Of a stretch of 64,000 bases of DNA, positions 10,180-22,900 are shown piece by piece (the first letter of the stretch is position 1; the number at the start of each line of letters is the position of its first letter). The stretch is from Plenodomus lindquistii (Eukaryota > Ascomycota > Dothideomycetes > Pleosporales > Leptosphaeriaceae). The notes beneath the pieces are model-generated. The model did no database searches. It worked only from the letters and a program-made list of their open reading frames with translations, and was not told where the DNA came from. The DNA is taken from NCBI GenBank assembly GCA_025504975.1, contig JANUWI010000009.1:186001-250000 (forward strand), read 5' to 3'. The translations under genes and the position numbers were made by a program.

Positions 10180-11639
10180 CTACTCTGAGCCATGACGCGT
10201 TCGCTTCATGGGTCGCGGCACTTGGTCATTTGTGCTGAGTGAAAGGAGCACATGGGCAGCATCATAGTCGACATGGGTATGACCGTTGTCACTGCTGAAC
10301 CCTCCGGATGTTCGTCCGCTGTTACAGCTGTCCATGGTTGCAGCTGTTAGTGGACGAGATGGCGGATCGTCGTCACAGTTGTCGCTGAAGGCCACCTTGG
10401 AGTGAGTACGCTTTGTCCGGAATCGCGCTTCATCATATCCACTAGGGTTTGAAGTCCCAGGAAGTACACCTCGGCGGTAGTGCGCATCGACTGGGGCGGT
10501 TACATTGAAAGAGGTGGCGAAATATGGCGATCTTGGCGACATCGACCTGTTGACCGGAGTGAATTGACTGCGAGGAGATACTTGGGGCGAGCAATAGTAC
10601 TTGTCGCTCTGGTCCGTGTCGGTTCCATATCCACTCTCGATATCAGTTGGTCGCGCACGCCGCTCCATGTGTCCTCTCGCCGTGTACGTCCTGAGAGGTT
10701 CTGTCAATATTGCTGGGCCCGTTCGCAGAACGAGGTATGAAGGCCCTTCTACGCGAAAGCGATTCGTCTCTCTGGTGCAGTGTTGCACAATCGCTGGTTC
10801 GATGGAGAACTTCGCGTAACGAGGGTCTTGAGGGCGAAGACATAGGTCTGGGAAGTCGTCTCCGAAGACCGGAGTGAGCGCCCATCGAATATCGTAGCAG
10901 AAGGTCGCAGCTATCGCTTTCGCTGCTTCATACGGAAACCAGTACCCTACAACAAGTCAGTACACCACGCTATGACAGAAGTTGGCGTTTACTGACCTTG
11001 GCACACGAGAGCACCTCCCGTAATGCTGTAACTGATTTCTTTGAGGCCTGGATTCTCCCTCAGTGCCTTGGCCGGTATCGTCTAAATGTGTCAGCGAGCG
11101 AACAAGTCTATCACAGTGGTCATGACGTACTTTGGAATATTTGCATGACTTGAAGAAGGGTGTCATGCGAACAAGACCGACGTTGTAGTCCCATACTACC
11201 ACATACTCCTTGTCATCTCCGGGTCTCTTGTACGTGTACTGGAACACTATCCTTCTGTTAGCGACATGGCACTATACTGGGTCGTTGAAGACTCACTTTC
11301 GAAAGCGTCGCGGCCTGTCTTGTCTAGGAAGTCCTTCTTGTCGCTATTGTAGGGAATATGTCGGACTCCTTTCTTGGCAATCTCGCCCGCCGGGAACACT
11401 TGGAACCTGCGATGTTGGTCCAAAAGATGTTGATCGTATCCCGCTTCGTGTGGAGGGAAGTTGACATGTCCAATAGTTTTATTACCCTCTGTAAAGATCG
11501 GAGCATCTTTTGGAACTCTCTGACGTCTCGCAATGCCAGCGGCGACTGCTGTTTGACTGAATGGTCGCGATGGCGACTCCGGAGTGCTACGAGCTGTATG
11601 GTCGCCGCAGAACGGGTTCAGCAACGATGATATCCTCAT
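10180..11639 (-). CDS. APSES-type transcription factor, Xbp1-like
   Basis: Four exons (11639-11297, 11246-11131, 11081-10997, 10946-10180) join in phase to give 436 residues. Every intron is 49-50 nt with a good GT donor. The DNA-binding region spans about residues 100-210. It contains RRFQVFPAGEIAKKGVRHI, VVVWDYNVGLVRMTPFFKS, TIPAKALRENPGLKEISYS, ITGGALVCQGYWFPYEAAKA and FCYDIRWALTPVFG, the KilA-N/APSES fold in the version found in yeast Xbp1-like repressors. The C-terminal half is serine-rich and disordered with several SPR motifs, which are possible kinase sites, and ends KRTRHGSE. Xbp1 itself represses cell-cycle and other genes under stress. Whether this protein is a repressor is an inference. 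A further upstream exon cannot be excluded, because the preceding 8 kb is unassigned. Confidence 0.85.
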
Positions 11640-14600
11640 CGCCGAATGTAAGAATCGGGGACTTCAGGGTATGCGAGGCTGATGTGGTGACTTCGAAACC
11701 TGCCGCAAGGTACCGGTACCTAGCAAGGATGGTAGACTTGAGAGGGCAGAAAATAGGTCGAGCGAGATGACTAGACTGCCGTGGAACACTGTCCGCTACA
11801 GATAGGAAGAGGTTTGATGGCAGTGGCCGGAGGAAGGGGCTGGTGATCGATGCGTTTGCGCAATGCACACGAGGACGGAATGATCATCCACCGCGGTCAG
11901 CCAACGACACGAACGAACAGACGGCCCACTGAGTCAGATGAGACCTGGAGAACTGCGTCAACTTGAGTGCATTTCCGAGGTGCTTCCTCCGGAATCTTAC
12001 TTTTGTTGGAAATTTTCCGTTATCGACACGCTTGATCGGCTTGGTATCGTGGAGATGTACACTGCACACCGGTTGTACTTCAATGAGGGGATGCCCTCTT
12101 CAGACAAACGATGCGGTCTCGTGAGAGTTTCCAAGCGAATCTGGTGTGATCCAACGAGAGGGGCCGCTCTGCTGTTGTAGATTCGACCTGGACCAGTGAT
12201 GTGACAGCAAGTCGATACCGTGTCTGAAGTAGCAATTATGAGACTTATCGATCCCAGTATCGCCTGGTTGGTCGGTTCGGATGGATAAGATCAGACGATC
12301 ACCTCAAGACGTATATGTCAGCGGAGAATGACCAGCGCTGTCGAAGACGGTCGATCAATGCGTACCGATTGTGAACGAAGGTACCTTTGATCTCTACAAC
12401 TCTGCCAAAGAGGCCATATGTTGCCTTTTCTTTCGGCCCGGGAGCAGATACACCCAGCCGACCTGCGTCGCCAAAGCTTGTCCAAGCGTCCTGCAGCCCT
12501 AGTCCGGTGTGCAAGTGGGCAGATGGGGTTTCAGCACGCACACTACATGCTTGACAGGTCGCGAGACGGCACGGCTTCTGATTGGGTCAAACGCTCCATA
12601 CTACACGCCAGCGCTGGGCAGTGGACAATGCAGTGGAAAATGGAAGAGATCGAGGGAATTGTTGCACGGCGTCAAACAGTCAATCCGCGGTGAGCCCTGC
12701 GTTCGAACAAGGACTTATGTCTGTAGTACCCTGGCCCGACTGGATACCAAGATCACAACGCGTAAAACAGCGCCAATCAGCGCAAGGCCGTGCATAATGT
12801 TGGCAAAAATGCGTTTCTCCAAGCGTGCAGCTCGAGAGAAAGCTATCAAGGACAATGGTTGGACCTTTTTCCAAAGCCGAACGATGGTCAGCCACCACTA
12901 GGACGCTCTCGATGACTCCAGAGTGAGGAACATGGCTCTGATGAGACGGTGTGGGGTCCAGTACTCTCGCTCTCGTACCTCATCAACTCTCACATGTCTG
13001 CTTTGTTTTTGGCTAGCAACCTCTTCCAATCACGGATGGAGGACAGGGGCCGCCTGTCATGTCTGGTATGGCAAAGTGACAGGTTGCGATTTAGCACCTT
13101 GTCATGCAGCCACCCGATGATGTTCCACTACCGCACGAGCCTCCTGGGCCAACACTGCAAACGTGGATTCCTTTGGTGCGAAACATGGACGCCTACACTG
13201 CCGTTGGGAAGTGGGGTCGGATCTATTCCTCGCATTGGCGGTGTAGACGAGCGCGTTCCTGTCGCTGCTACTCAGATCTGCCGCTCAGTCTACAGGGCAC
13301 TTCATTCAAGGCCGATCAATTGGTTGCTTACAGACGTTACTCCAAAGGCAACTGGTCTGAGAGACAACTCTTTTGATGGAGTGAAACCAGACACATATTG
13401 CTGCAAGCCCTGTCACCTATCTGTGGGGCTGGGCTTTCGACAACGAGCATACGTCTAGGACGTACCTCGCCGGCCGATCATCAACAAAGGATCCTGATAA
13501 TCCCGCGAAGGTGCGTTTTTGACCGCTTGTCAGCCGTTTTGTGCAGAGTAGCGGTGCTTTTGTCTCAGTGCAGACCACTCAAAGAAGACAAAGGCCAAGC
13601 TGCAGCTCCAGCTGTCGGGACCCGTGATCACTGCTTGATAAGTGGCTGCGGCAAGACACTTCCAGAATCGCGATTTGACGAACCTGGCCTATGGTCATAT
13701 CTATGCGGGGCCGTCGCATGCCCACCTTCGCTGCCGCTGTCATGCGCGTGGCCGGCGGTGGGAGATTCGAACAACTCACACTGTCTTCCGGTCAAAGCAG
13801 AGCGCCCCTGAAGCGATACGTAGGCTCGCTTGTCGGTTCAACCTACTGCTGGGCTAGCCCTGACATACCAGAGCACAAGCCACTCATGTGTCGCGCCTTC
13901 AGAGAAGAGGGACAGTGCAGTTAATGTCGAATACGTCGCGTATGCTCATCTTGTCCCGCTTCCGCCTGCCTCGTAGCACAAGGCCAAGTCAGCGGTTCGG
14001 CAGGCGGATAGGGCTCCAAAGTCGTCAGGGGCTACGCACACTTGTTACAAACGGATCACTGTCACTCGAAGGGACCAGCAGCTGTGAGACCCAGGTGTCG
14101 GCTCAAGTAATGATGAACATCGACATCACTGGCACCCGAGGTCGAGTCTAGAACTTTCGGGACACTGAGGCTTTCCACGGGCGACGATGTTTCTCCCATA
14201 TGGAACATGCGCAATGTACGCACCGACCTAACACTGCCTCCGCAGGCGTCAGTGTTGCTCATGACCTTCAGCTAATCTTGCCAGCTGTAGTTGACACTCG
14301 TACCTGTCGCTGAATCCACTCCATTTGTGCGTCAAGTTGAATACCGCTAGGGAGTGGTAGAAAGGTCCGCAGTGTCAATTATAGCCATAGTCGACTGCGG
14401 GTTGCACTGTCGTGACGGAGTTGTTCGCATGACCACCACGCCAGCTCCAATCTATACTCGGGAGAATAGATCATCTCATGCTCTATTCTGGAGAAAGATC
14501 GATCGGAGATTTACTGAGCGACACAGCAGATGAAGTCGCTTATTGTCCCTAGCGCATATTTCACAACATTGGCTGTACATTGACAATGCACCAGCGAGTC

Positions 14601-17600
14601 TTCGCAGTAGGCACGACAGAGCCAAGCCAAGATACACTCAGGAACGAGCTGTCGTTACAGTAGACTGTCTCGGCGATCTGTGCGACGCTGGGAAATTATA
14701 TCCGTACGATATGGTCGAACAGGTGATACTCACGGAGAGACGCTAGTGGCTACATTCAGACAGGGACGAGTTTTACAATCAGATATTCGCCTCGTTTGAT
14801 TTGGGCTGTGTATACATCGCACGACGAGTTTTTGTCATCTTGGGTATATGGCAGTTTGCAAAGGCGTACATCAACATGTTCGCAAACGTTACAAGAATCC
14901 CACGTCATTGCCAGACATGCGCAAGATGTTCTGCATATCTCAGGATCCATCGAACCTGGTCAATAAATGTGGCAGCACGAACAAGAACTACCGCGATAGG
15001 ACTTGTGAGGTCTGCGCCCATCGAGGACCGTCATGCTGTGTTCCCATTTCTGACACTTGCTGACAGCTGTTGTGATGCATACAAGCTTTGTGGCGCAATT
15101 ACGCTGGTTGGACAATGAACCATGAAGGAACTGATCATTTTTACCACATATAGCAGTCAAGAAGTCAGTATCTCGATATCTCACTCGGGTCTGACTTCAA
15201 CTCGCGGTTGTGAAACGCCTTGTGGTCTTCCAGAAGCAATGGCTCAATGTACCGATCGGAACATGATCCACCCCCTCACGTACATGTGCGACCTAGAAGA
15301 TATGACTGGATACACTGTGTTTGGTCTGCTTACTGGCTACAAGCTACACATGCCATCACGCTTCTCTGGCTTTACAATGAGGCTGGCTTAGGTTCCGAGC
15401 ATAGCTCCACCCATTATCCAGGTTGGACAACCAAGGCAATAGTACGCCATCACGATATGCCAAGGAAATGGCCCGTTGGCTTTCCCAATCCAAGGCCGAT
15501 TCGGATAGGACGGATGGTCCGTCCGAAGTGATCGCTTGTGCGAAGGCAGCTAGGTCAAATGGCAGGGAAAAAAGGGCTCGCAACGGTGGTTGCACTTACG
15601 TGGCCTTGACAGTTGACAGGTTACATTGTGCGAGTCGTCTGAGGAAAGCGGGTGACTTACTGTGGTGATGGAGCTGAACAAGGCGTACAGATCAGTGTGC
15701 CTCACTGTGCAGACTCCACGTCCAATCTCCCGCGCCTTGAAGCTTTCTGGACGAGGCCTTTTCACATCGAACGCGCGGCCTGAGGCAACTGTGGTAAACC
15801 GTAAAGGAAATTACCCCTGAGCCATATCCTGACACAGCCACCAGCCAGCACACACTGTAGTACCGTACTGCAAGGTTACTCTTGGGCTTCTGCAGAACCC
15901 AGCACCTGGGCTGACGTCGCCCTACCCGTTGCCTTAGGTATTTCACAACTACTGAAATATAAAGGATGTGCTGGAGCGGACCTTACAGGTCTGTCGGCAC
16001 GCGACACAGACCATCTTGTACTGCGATCATCCCAACGTGGCCGCCACCATGCCGTGAGCCGAAGCTCGTTTTTCACAATATCCAGTTCAATCCTTACACC
16101 TGCAGACATCCGCTCTAGTTGCGGGAGTGCGGTAGTATCCTTTTATCTAGTAACGAACGAAGGTTTTCACCCCTCAACCCACTCATTCACAAGTACTAAT
16201 AGTCTCGGGCTCTAGTCACGAACGATTGGCCTCGTCGCTCATAGCTTAAGCTAAACAGGCTATAACATTCCGAATGTTGCAAGTTCAATTCCGTCCTGGA
16301 AGATTGCAAGGGTCGGGCCGCAAGCGTGCTTTTCACGAAGGTAGCGTCTGGACTGTTCCAGCCGCCCTTGAGTACACAGGAGGGTTACAACTCGGCGCAA
16401 ATGGTGGTTCCGATGATCTCACATCTGCCAACATCAATGGTTCGCTACGTTGAACGCCTCACAAAACAAGCATTCACTCACGTGCCTGAACGGAACCTAT
16501 CGCATCGAATCACAGTATTCGAACGACCGCTTCCTGACATACTGGCAGTAAACGGTGAATTGTTAGCGGTGGTCGCTTGATGGCGGCCACTTCGAACAAA
16601 TCAGGATTCGGTGGCAACCGGGTGCAATGCTCCAGAGCTCTTAGTACTGCACTAAACTACCATGATATACGGATATGCAGAACATACCGATCAGCCGAAT
16701 AGCCCAACTCTCGGAGGCAACCACGTTAAGATCTCCCCACAGGAGACAGACCAGCTCCTCGGATGATCTTCCCGTCGTCTAGATGTACCAAGCCACGCCC
16801 ACCGCTGTAGCTTCCGTGCAGAATCATCGCCGTACGTAGCGTATATGGACTGAAGTCTGGACGACCCAGTGCAACTCAATGTACCTCTGTCCCTATCAAC
16901 AACGTCAGTAAGTGGTGCGCTGTTCAAGGCCCAGCTGGCTCAGGCCTATCTGGCCTATCAACATCTACACCGTAATGACCATAGCCCCAAATCACTAACT
17001 ACTTTAGGACCCTTTAAGCGACTTCTATACGCCATCCTTTGCCCTCTTTTTCGTCACCATGACTTGCGGGAAGCTTTGATTGGCTTGTGCTCGTAACCTC
17101 TGCTCAAAAGTCCGCAATGCCGCCCGTCTCCGCTAAAGTCCGCCTGTTGCGCACTATGAAGCTACAGCTCTTGCATGTCACCTTGGAGAGGTCAGGTCCC
17201 GTCCCAAACCCGCCTTGAAGCACATCCATTGCTGCCTAGCATCCGGTAGCTCGGCCTCGGTATTCAATTCTGATTGCATCGTAGGAATTCCAGCAGGCAA
17301 ACTACTGATGGTCGGGACATCTCGTCCAAGTTGGTTAGCTCGAAGAGAACTATCATAACTAGGCCCGCAGTGACTTTAGAGCATGGGGCCGACTTGAGGT
17401 CTCTGTAGGACAAGGTGAGTCAAGACTCAATCTAGGGGTAGTGCGTGGCCAACGGCCTCCGACCTCATACCTATCAGAGGTCTGTGTATTGAGCGGTTTC
17501 GGCCGCTACCACGGACGGGGGCATGAGAACTCACAGACCGAACGGAAGTTTTGGTTGGCCTGTTCACAGGGTAACATGATGGAACGGCAACGGAAGCTGC

Positions 17601-18640
17601 TGTCCAAGATTAAGCGCGGAGGTTTTATCTTTGACCTGTGAAATTGCTTGAAACACCGGCGAAGTATCCACTCTAGGCCTAGCAAAGGCAGTACATGAAT
17701 ATGCAAGGCAGACTACTTAGCGCCGCGCTTCGTTGGCAAAGGATGTCCCTCTACCTCACTAGATATCTGCGGGGTATACTATACTAGCGTTGGAGGCTGT
17801 GAATGCGGGGACCAATAGATATAGGCCATGGTAGACGAGTAGGACGGCATGTAACATGTGCACACGAACAATACCCTGCAAATCCGGAGAAGGTCCCTTC
17901 CACTACTCCTCTGCTTATTGAGCTAACGATAGGCAGCGAGATACATGATGCTGTGTTATCTCTGTCCTCCAAGGACAATGACGCTAAACATATTGGTCCT
18001 CCAGGACGTAGCAAAAGACCATTAATTAATTCTCACAAGGCATACTCGTGTAAATGGTAACAAGCAATAGTGAGAATGTCGGCTGCCGCCTACTTCACAA
18101 CAGATGCCGTGCACATGCGATTTCTCGGTTGAAGCACGAGCTATCATGCCTTAGCGTGTGTAGGTATTATCGAATACTATTTGCATCATCAAGCAACAGT
18201 CAGTGATACGATCGGCCGATGACTATGGTATGCCGAAATAAAGACCCCCTATCACGGAAACAATAAGCTCTTTCGCCTCACCGTCAGACAAAACACAGAC
18301 TTGAACTACTATTCTATGCCACACGATAGCGTACACCGCTCCAGGGCCATGATTCTCTCTACTCCTGCATACGAGATCAACATGGAATTCACAGGGATTG
18401 CATCGCTCTCAATATCATCACAAGATAGCATTCAGACAAAGGCGCAAGCTCGACATACTCCCAGGGATTACGCAGTAAAGACAGAAGCGGGAGCAACACC
18501 CCCCTCCTCACAATACCGCCTACTCAGCTTCACCATCTCCATATCAATCTCTGCTCGTATTCCCTCCTTCCAGCACAGAAGAAACACATATAGATTTGCA
18601 CACTATATAGTTCTGTTTATGGCCATGGCCACGTCCATTC

Positions 18641-18643
<3 letters not shown>

Positions 18644-18671
<28 letters not shown>
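18644..18671 (+). repeat. (TC)14 microsatellite
   Basis: A 28-nt uninterrupted TC dinucleotide repeat within the pyrimidine-rich region downstream of TOP2. Confidence 0.9.
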
Positions 18672-18674
<3 letters not shown>

Positions 18675-19147
18675 CCCGCTTTATCTTCCCCTACCCACTC
18701 CCCCACCCGTGACAAACTCAACAACCCCATCAACCCAGCAGCCTACACAAACCCACCTCCCAAGCTCCGATCGCGCAAACATACCACTACCCTCCAATCT
18801 CCCGTCTCCTCCCCCTCTTAACAAGATTGTTACATACACACTAATAACACCTACTACATCTCCATCTGCATCTCACTTCGAAACCCCAGCGTCTAAGCCG
18901 TATATCCACAGATGAAAACCCAAACCATCCCACGCATTTCAAGTTGATCTATCCACCGACGCAACGCGCCTTACTATTCCTTTCCTTTCCTTTCCATTCC
19001 TCTCCACAAGCCACGCAAAGATGATGCGAAATTAGATAGTTTATTTAGTACCTCAACCTCTACCTCTAAACACCTGTCTCTAGCCTAAAATCCAACTCTA
19101 AATCTAGCTTCAAAATCACACATCAACTAACCAATCTATCCACCATA

Positions 19148-19148
<1 letters not shown>

Positions 19149-19180
<32 letters not shown>
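19149..19180 (+). repeat. (CA)16 microsatellite
   Basis: A 32-nt uninterrupted CA repeat. A second shorter CA tract lies near 19446-19460. Confidence 0.9.
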
Positions 19181-19181
<1 letters not shown>

Positions 19182-19680
19182 TAACACCACCTACACTTCC
19201 CAATTCTACATCTCTCTTCCAGCTCTTTGCTATACCACGTACCCCGCACACACATGCGCTTTTCTCCGCGTTAAGCACAGAACACACTGTTACATTGCAG
19301 CACCGCACGCTCTCGCCTTGAATGACCTTGTATGCGTGATTAGATTCTCTCTTTTTTTTCTCTCGCTATTTGTTACTTTTTTTTAGAAAAAAAAAACTAA
19401 TGCTAGTGAATTGATGACTTTAGTATGGATCACACGCATGTACACTCACACACACACACATGTACACGCACAAACCAATCACCCAAGTAGGCGAGTCAAC
19501 TAATCGTTCAACCGCACGCTCATCATCACAAGGAAACACAGCATATAGCTGATATGAAATTACCCCCCAAAAAAAAACGCCTAGTAATCTCGACACACCC
19601 CCCATATCCCCATATCCCCACGCCCATGCCTTTGCCATGCAAATTATGCAATCACGCTCAACGACGACGCCAAAAACACC

Positions 19681-19700
19681 CATTCCATTCCATTCCATTC
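19681..19700 (+). repeat. (CATTC)4 short tandem repeat
   Basis: Four copies of a pentamer about 210 bp downstream of the TOP2 stop codon. Confidence 0.9.
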
Positions 19701-19911
19701 ACAAAGCCAGAGCCATAGGCCCCCTTGATCTTTTCGAAGAGAAGAAAAAGAACCACCCCCCTGGACAAAAAAAAACAACCTCATCTCATCTCCTTCCAAG
19801 AAAGAACCAAAGATGGAAGAAGCTTATCCTGACAACGCCATCCATGCACTCCATCCATCACCCCATCTCAACCACACCAGACCACAGCCCCTCGACCCCC
19901 CAAATTCCCGA

Positions 19912-22900
19912 CTACTCATCACTATCCTCCCCAAAACTCGGCTCACTCACATCACCCCCATCCTCCTCATCATCATCACTAACCACATACTTCGCCGGTT
20001 TCGCCGCCGCCGCGCGCCGTCCCGGTCGAGCCGCAGGTTTAGGCGTAGGTTCCTCGTCATCATCGTTATCATCATCATCATCAGACAACAAACTATCCGC
20101 AATCCTATCCGCATCCTCCATCTCATCATCCGAGTCAACAGCGACCGGCTTCTTCGCTTTCGTCTTGGCAGCTGGTTTCGCCATCCCGTTTTCTACAATC
20201 TTGCGTGCGTAGGCTTTCGCTGCTGGGCTGAGTGCTGTGGGTTTCCTGACGGGCGCTGATGCGGCGGGTGCTTTGGGTTTGGGGGCGGGCTTTGCAATGG
20301 GGGCTTTGAGCTTGGGAGCCGGTTTGGCGGTTAATTTGGTGGCGATGGGTTTCTTGGGCGCGACGTCAGAGTCTTCGCTGTCGTCTGAGTTGATGGTGTT
20401 GTTGGCGTTGCGGGGTGGTGGGCGTTGAGGTGAGGATTGAGCGAGGCCTTCGTAGTTGGTGGTGTCGTCGTCGCTGATGTCTATGAGGGAGGGTTTTTTC
20501 GCTTTGGAAGCTTGTGTTATGCTGCCGGCGCGAGCGCTGCCGTTGCTGACGGGTCGTGCGGTGGTGGAGGTCTTGAACATGGGGGCGTTGTTGCTGTTGC
20601 TGCCAATTCCTTTGACCATCAGGCTGACGTCGCCGAGCAAGTCGTCATCGTCATCTGAATCGCTGTCGCCGGCATTGTACTTGGGCACGACCTTGGCTGC
20701 ACCACGAGCTGTGCGCGAAGTTGTGACGGTCTGTGGCTTCTTGGACGTCTCCTTTGCGACCGCAGCGAAGACATCCGAGTCGTCCTCGTCCTCGTCTGAC
20801 TCAATGGCTTTCAGAGGCTTCTTTGCAGGCTTAGCCGCGGCTGGTCGACCTCGCTTGGAGGCCGTGGTAGAGTCTGATGTTCCAGGCCTGCTATCAGCCG
20901 CTCCGTCGGTCTGTGGTGTGGCCTCTTTCTTGACGAGATGTGACAGCAGCGTTCCCTGCTTCTGCGGTCCTCCTAACGTGCTACTGGCTTTCAAAGCATC
21001 GAGCGCTGACGGCTTCTTCACAGGCTGAGTGTCCTGTTGTAGATAGCTGAGCAAGCCCTCCTTCTTCGGCTTCGCCTTCTTCTTGACAGGTCCAAAGTCG
21101 TCGTCAGAGTCGTTGGAATCACTACCGTCCATCTTTCTCTTCTTCTTGCCCTTGCCCTTGGCAAGACCAAGCTTCTGAGACGCACGACGGGTAATGCTGG
21201 CAACCTTCTTCTTGCGATTCGTCTCTTCTTGAAGCTGAAGGTTCCACTCCTCCACAAAGGCATCAAGATCGACGTTCCAGATGTCCTTGGGCGAGAGCTT
21301 AATGAGGGTGTCGATCTCCTCTTCCTTTTCGCCAATCTGCTTGAGTAGCTTCTCGACCCGCTCTTGGGTGAGAGACCAGATAGCCATCTATCAATCATCA
21401 GCACGAAATCGACAGTCAGAATGCAAAATACTTACGCCCAGAAGGTAATCGTAATCGCTAGCGGACACACTGCCCTCAACCTCCTCGGAGTCATCCTCAT
21501 CTTCTTGGGCAGGTTCATTCTCACCAGCCGTCTTAGCCTCGTCGACTTTAGGGAAAGGCGTGAAGCCAAGCTTCTTGAGCTCCTGAACGAGCACCAGCTT
21601 CTTCTTCTTTGACACAACGAGCTTGCCGTCGATGATCATCTGGATAAACTTGGCCTGGTTGGTCATCTTGGCGAGCTCCTTGTGCATGACCTCGAGCTGA
21701 TGCTGCTTCCGCTTCTCATAGTACCGCAGACGGACATGGTAGAACTCCTCGATGATATCAAGAACCGTGGCATACTTGTGGATGCGGCCGTGGGCATCGA
21801 AGGCGACAAGGTTGGTGGTCGATTGCGGTTTGAAGAGCTTGAACATCTCCTCCAGACCCTTGGCAAGAGCAGTGGCCATGTATTTGTCTTCCATCTTGAT
21901 GATGAAGTGGACGCGGTCCGGAGTGTTGTAGTCGATGTAATCCTTGATGAAAGATGGTGTCTTGTCGGCCTTGATAATCTCTTCGAGCTTCTCCTTGAAG
22001 TCCTGGGTCCAGTATCGAACAGGTAGCTCGGTGATCTCGATCTCGTTGTCGCCTGTCTGTCGAATGGTGCCAGTAAACTGGTAACGATTCTCACCCAGTT
22101 CCTCCGTCCTGCCGTTGAAGCCCTTGTACCAAGGAGTCATTGGTTGCATATCTTCCTTTGAAGCGCCTTCCTTCATGCGGATCCGGATGTTCTCAATGAT
22201 GTCCATAGGATTGAAGTTGGGGATTTCAGAACTCCAACCCGTACCGATACCGCTTGAGCCGTTGACGAGAATGGTTGGAAGCACCGGGACGTACATCTCA
22301 GGCTCGATCTTGTTGCCATCAGACTCGCCATACTTTAGAAGAGCATCATCGTGGGCATGGAAAATACGTCTCGCAAATGGTGAAAGGCGAGTGTAAATGT
22401 ACCTGGCGCTCGCAGCGTCGGCACCGCCCTTGAGTCGGGAACCAAAGTTACCACTGGGCTCCAGGTAGTTGATGTTGTTAGAACCGACGAAGTTCTGAGC
22501 AAGACCAACAATGGTACCCTGCATAGACGCTTCGCCGTGAGCATAGTCGGTAGTACCAGATACGGAACCGGCAAGATCGACGACCTTGACATCCTTTCGG
22601 ATGTTGCGCCTGAAGCAGGTGTACAGGACCTTCCGTTGACCCGGCTTCAAACCGTCGATGACTGAGGGGATGGATCGCAGGTTGTCGGCCATGGAGAAGA
22701 GAATAAGCTCCTTGTTGACGAAGTCGTCGTAAGAGATCTCTTGCGTGGTGAGATCCAAGTGTTGACCTGGCACAAAGTCGCGCAACCACTCTTTACGAGC
22801 ATCAGCCTTCTTCTTGGAGAAAGCCAACTCGATGAGCTTCTCCTCTTCCTCACGCATGACCTGGAAGCTCTTCATATGAGTGTCGAGATCCTTGAAGTAT

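Larger units (their letters stand above)
11640..19911. other. 8.3 kb stretch with no supported gene
   Basis: This lies between the 5' end of the Xbp1-like gene and the 3' end of TOP2. No open frame exceeds about 200 codons and none resembles a known family. Base composition looks balanced rather than AT-rich, so it does not look like heavily RIP-mutated repeat DNA. No reverse transcriptase, transposase or tRNA motif was recognised. The right-hand 1.6 kb (18300-19900) is pyrimidine-rich and contains microsatellites. It may hold a very long leader or enhancer region for the APSES gene, or non-coding RNA. Confidence 0.55.

Noticed and set aside
13762..13770. gattcgaac, resembling a tRNA B-box on the minus strand.
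   Set aside because: No matching A-box, anticodon arm or acceptor stem at the right distances. Similar lone matches at 12711 and 16289 also fail.
18301..18915. 204-codon plus-strand frame with a hydrophobic SLSLSLS run.
   Set aside because: The hydrophobic run is just the translated TC microsatellite and the rest is low-complexity pyrimidine-rich sequence.
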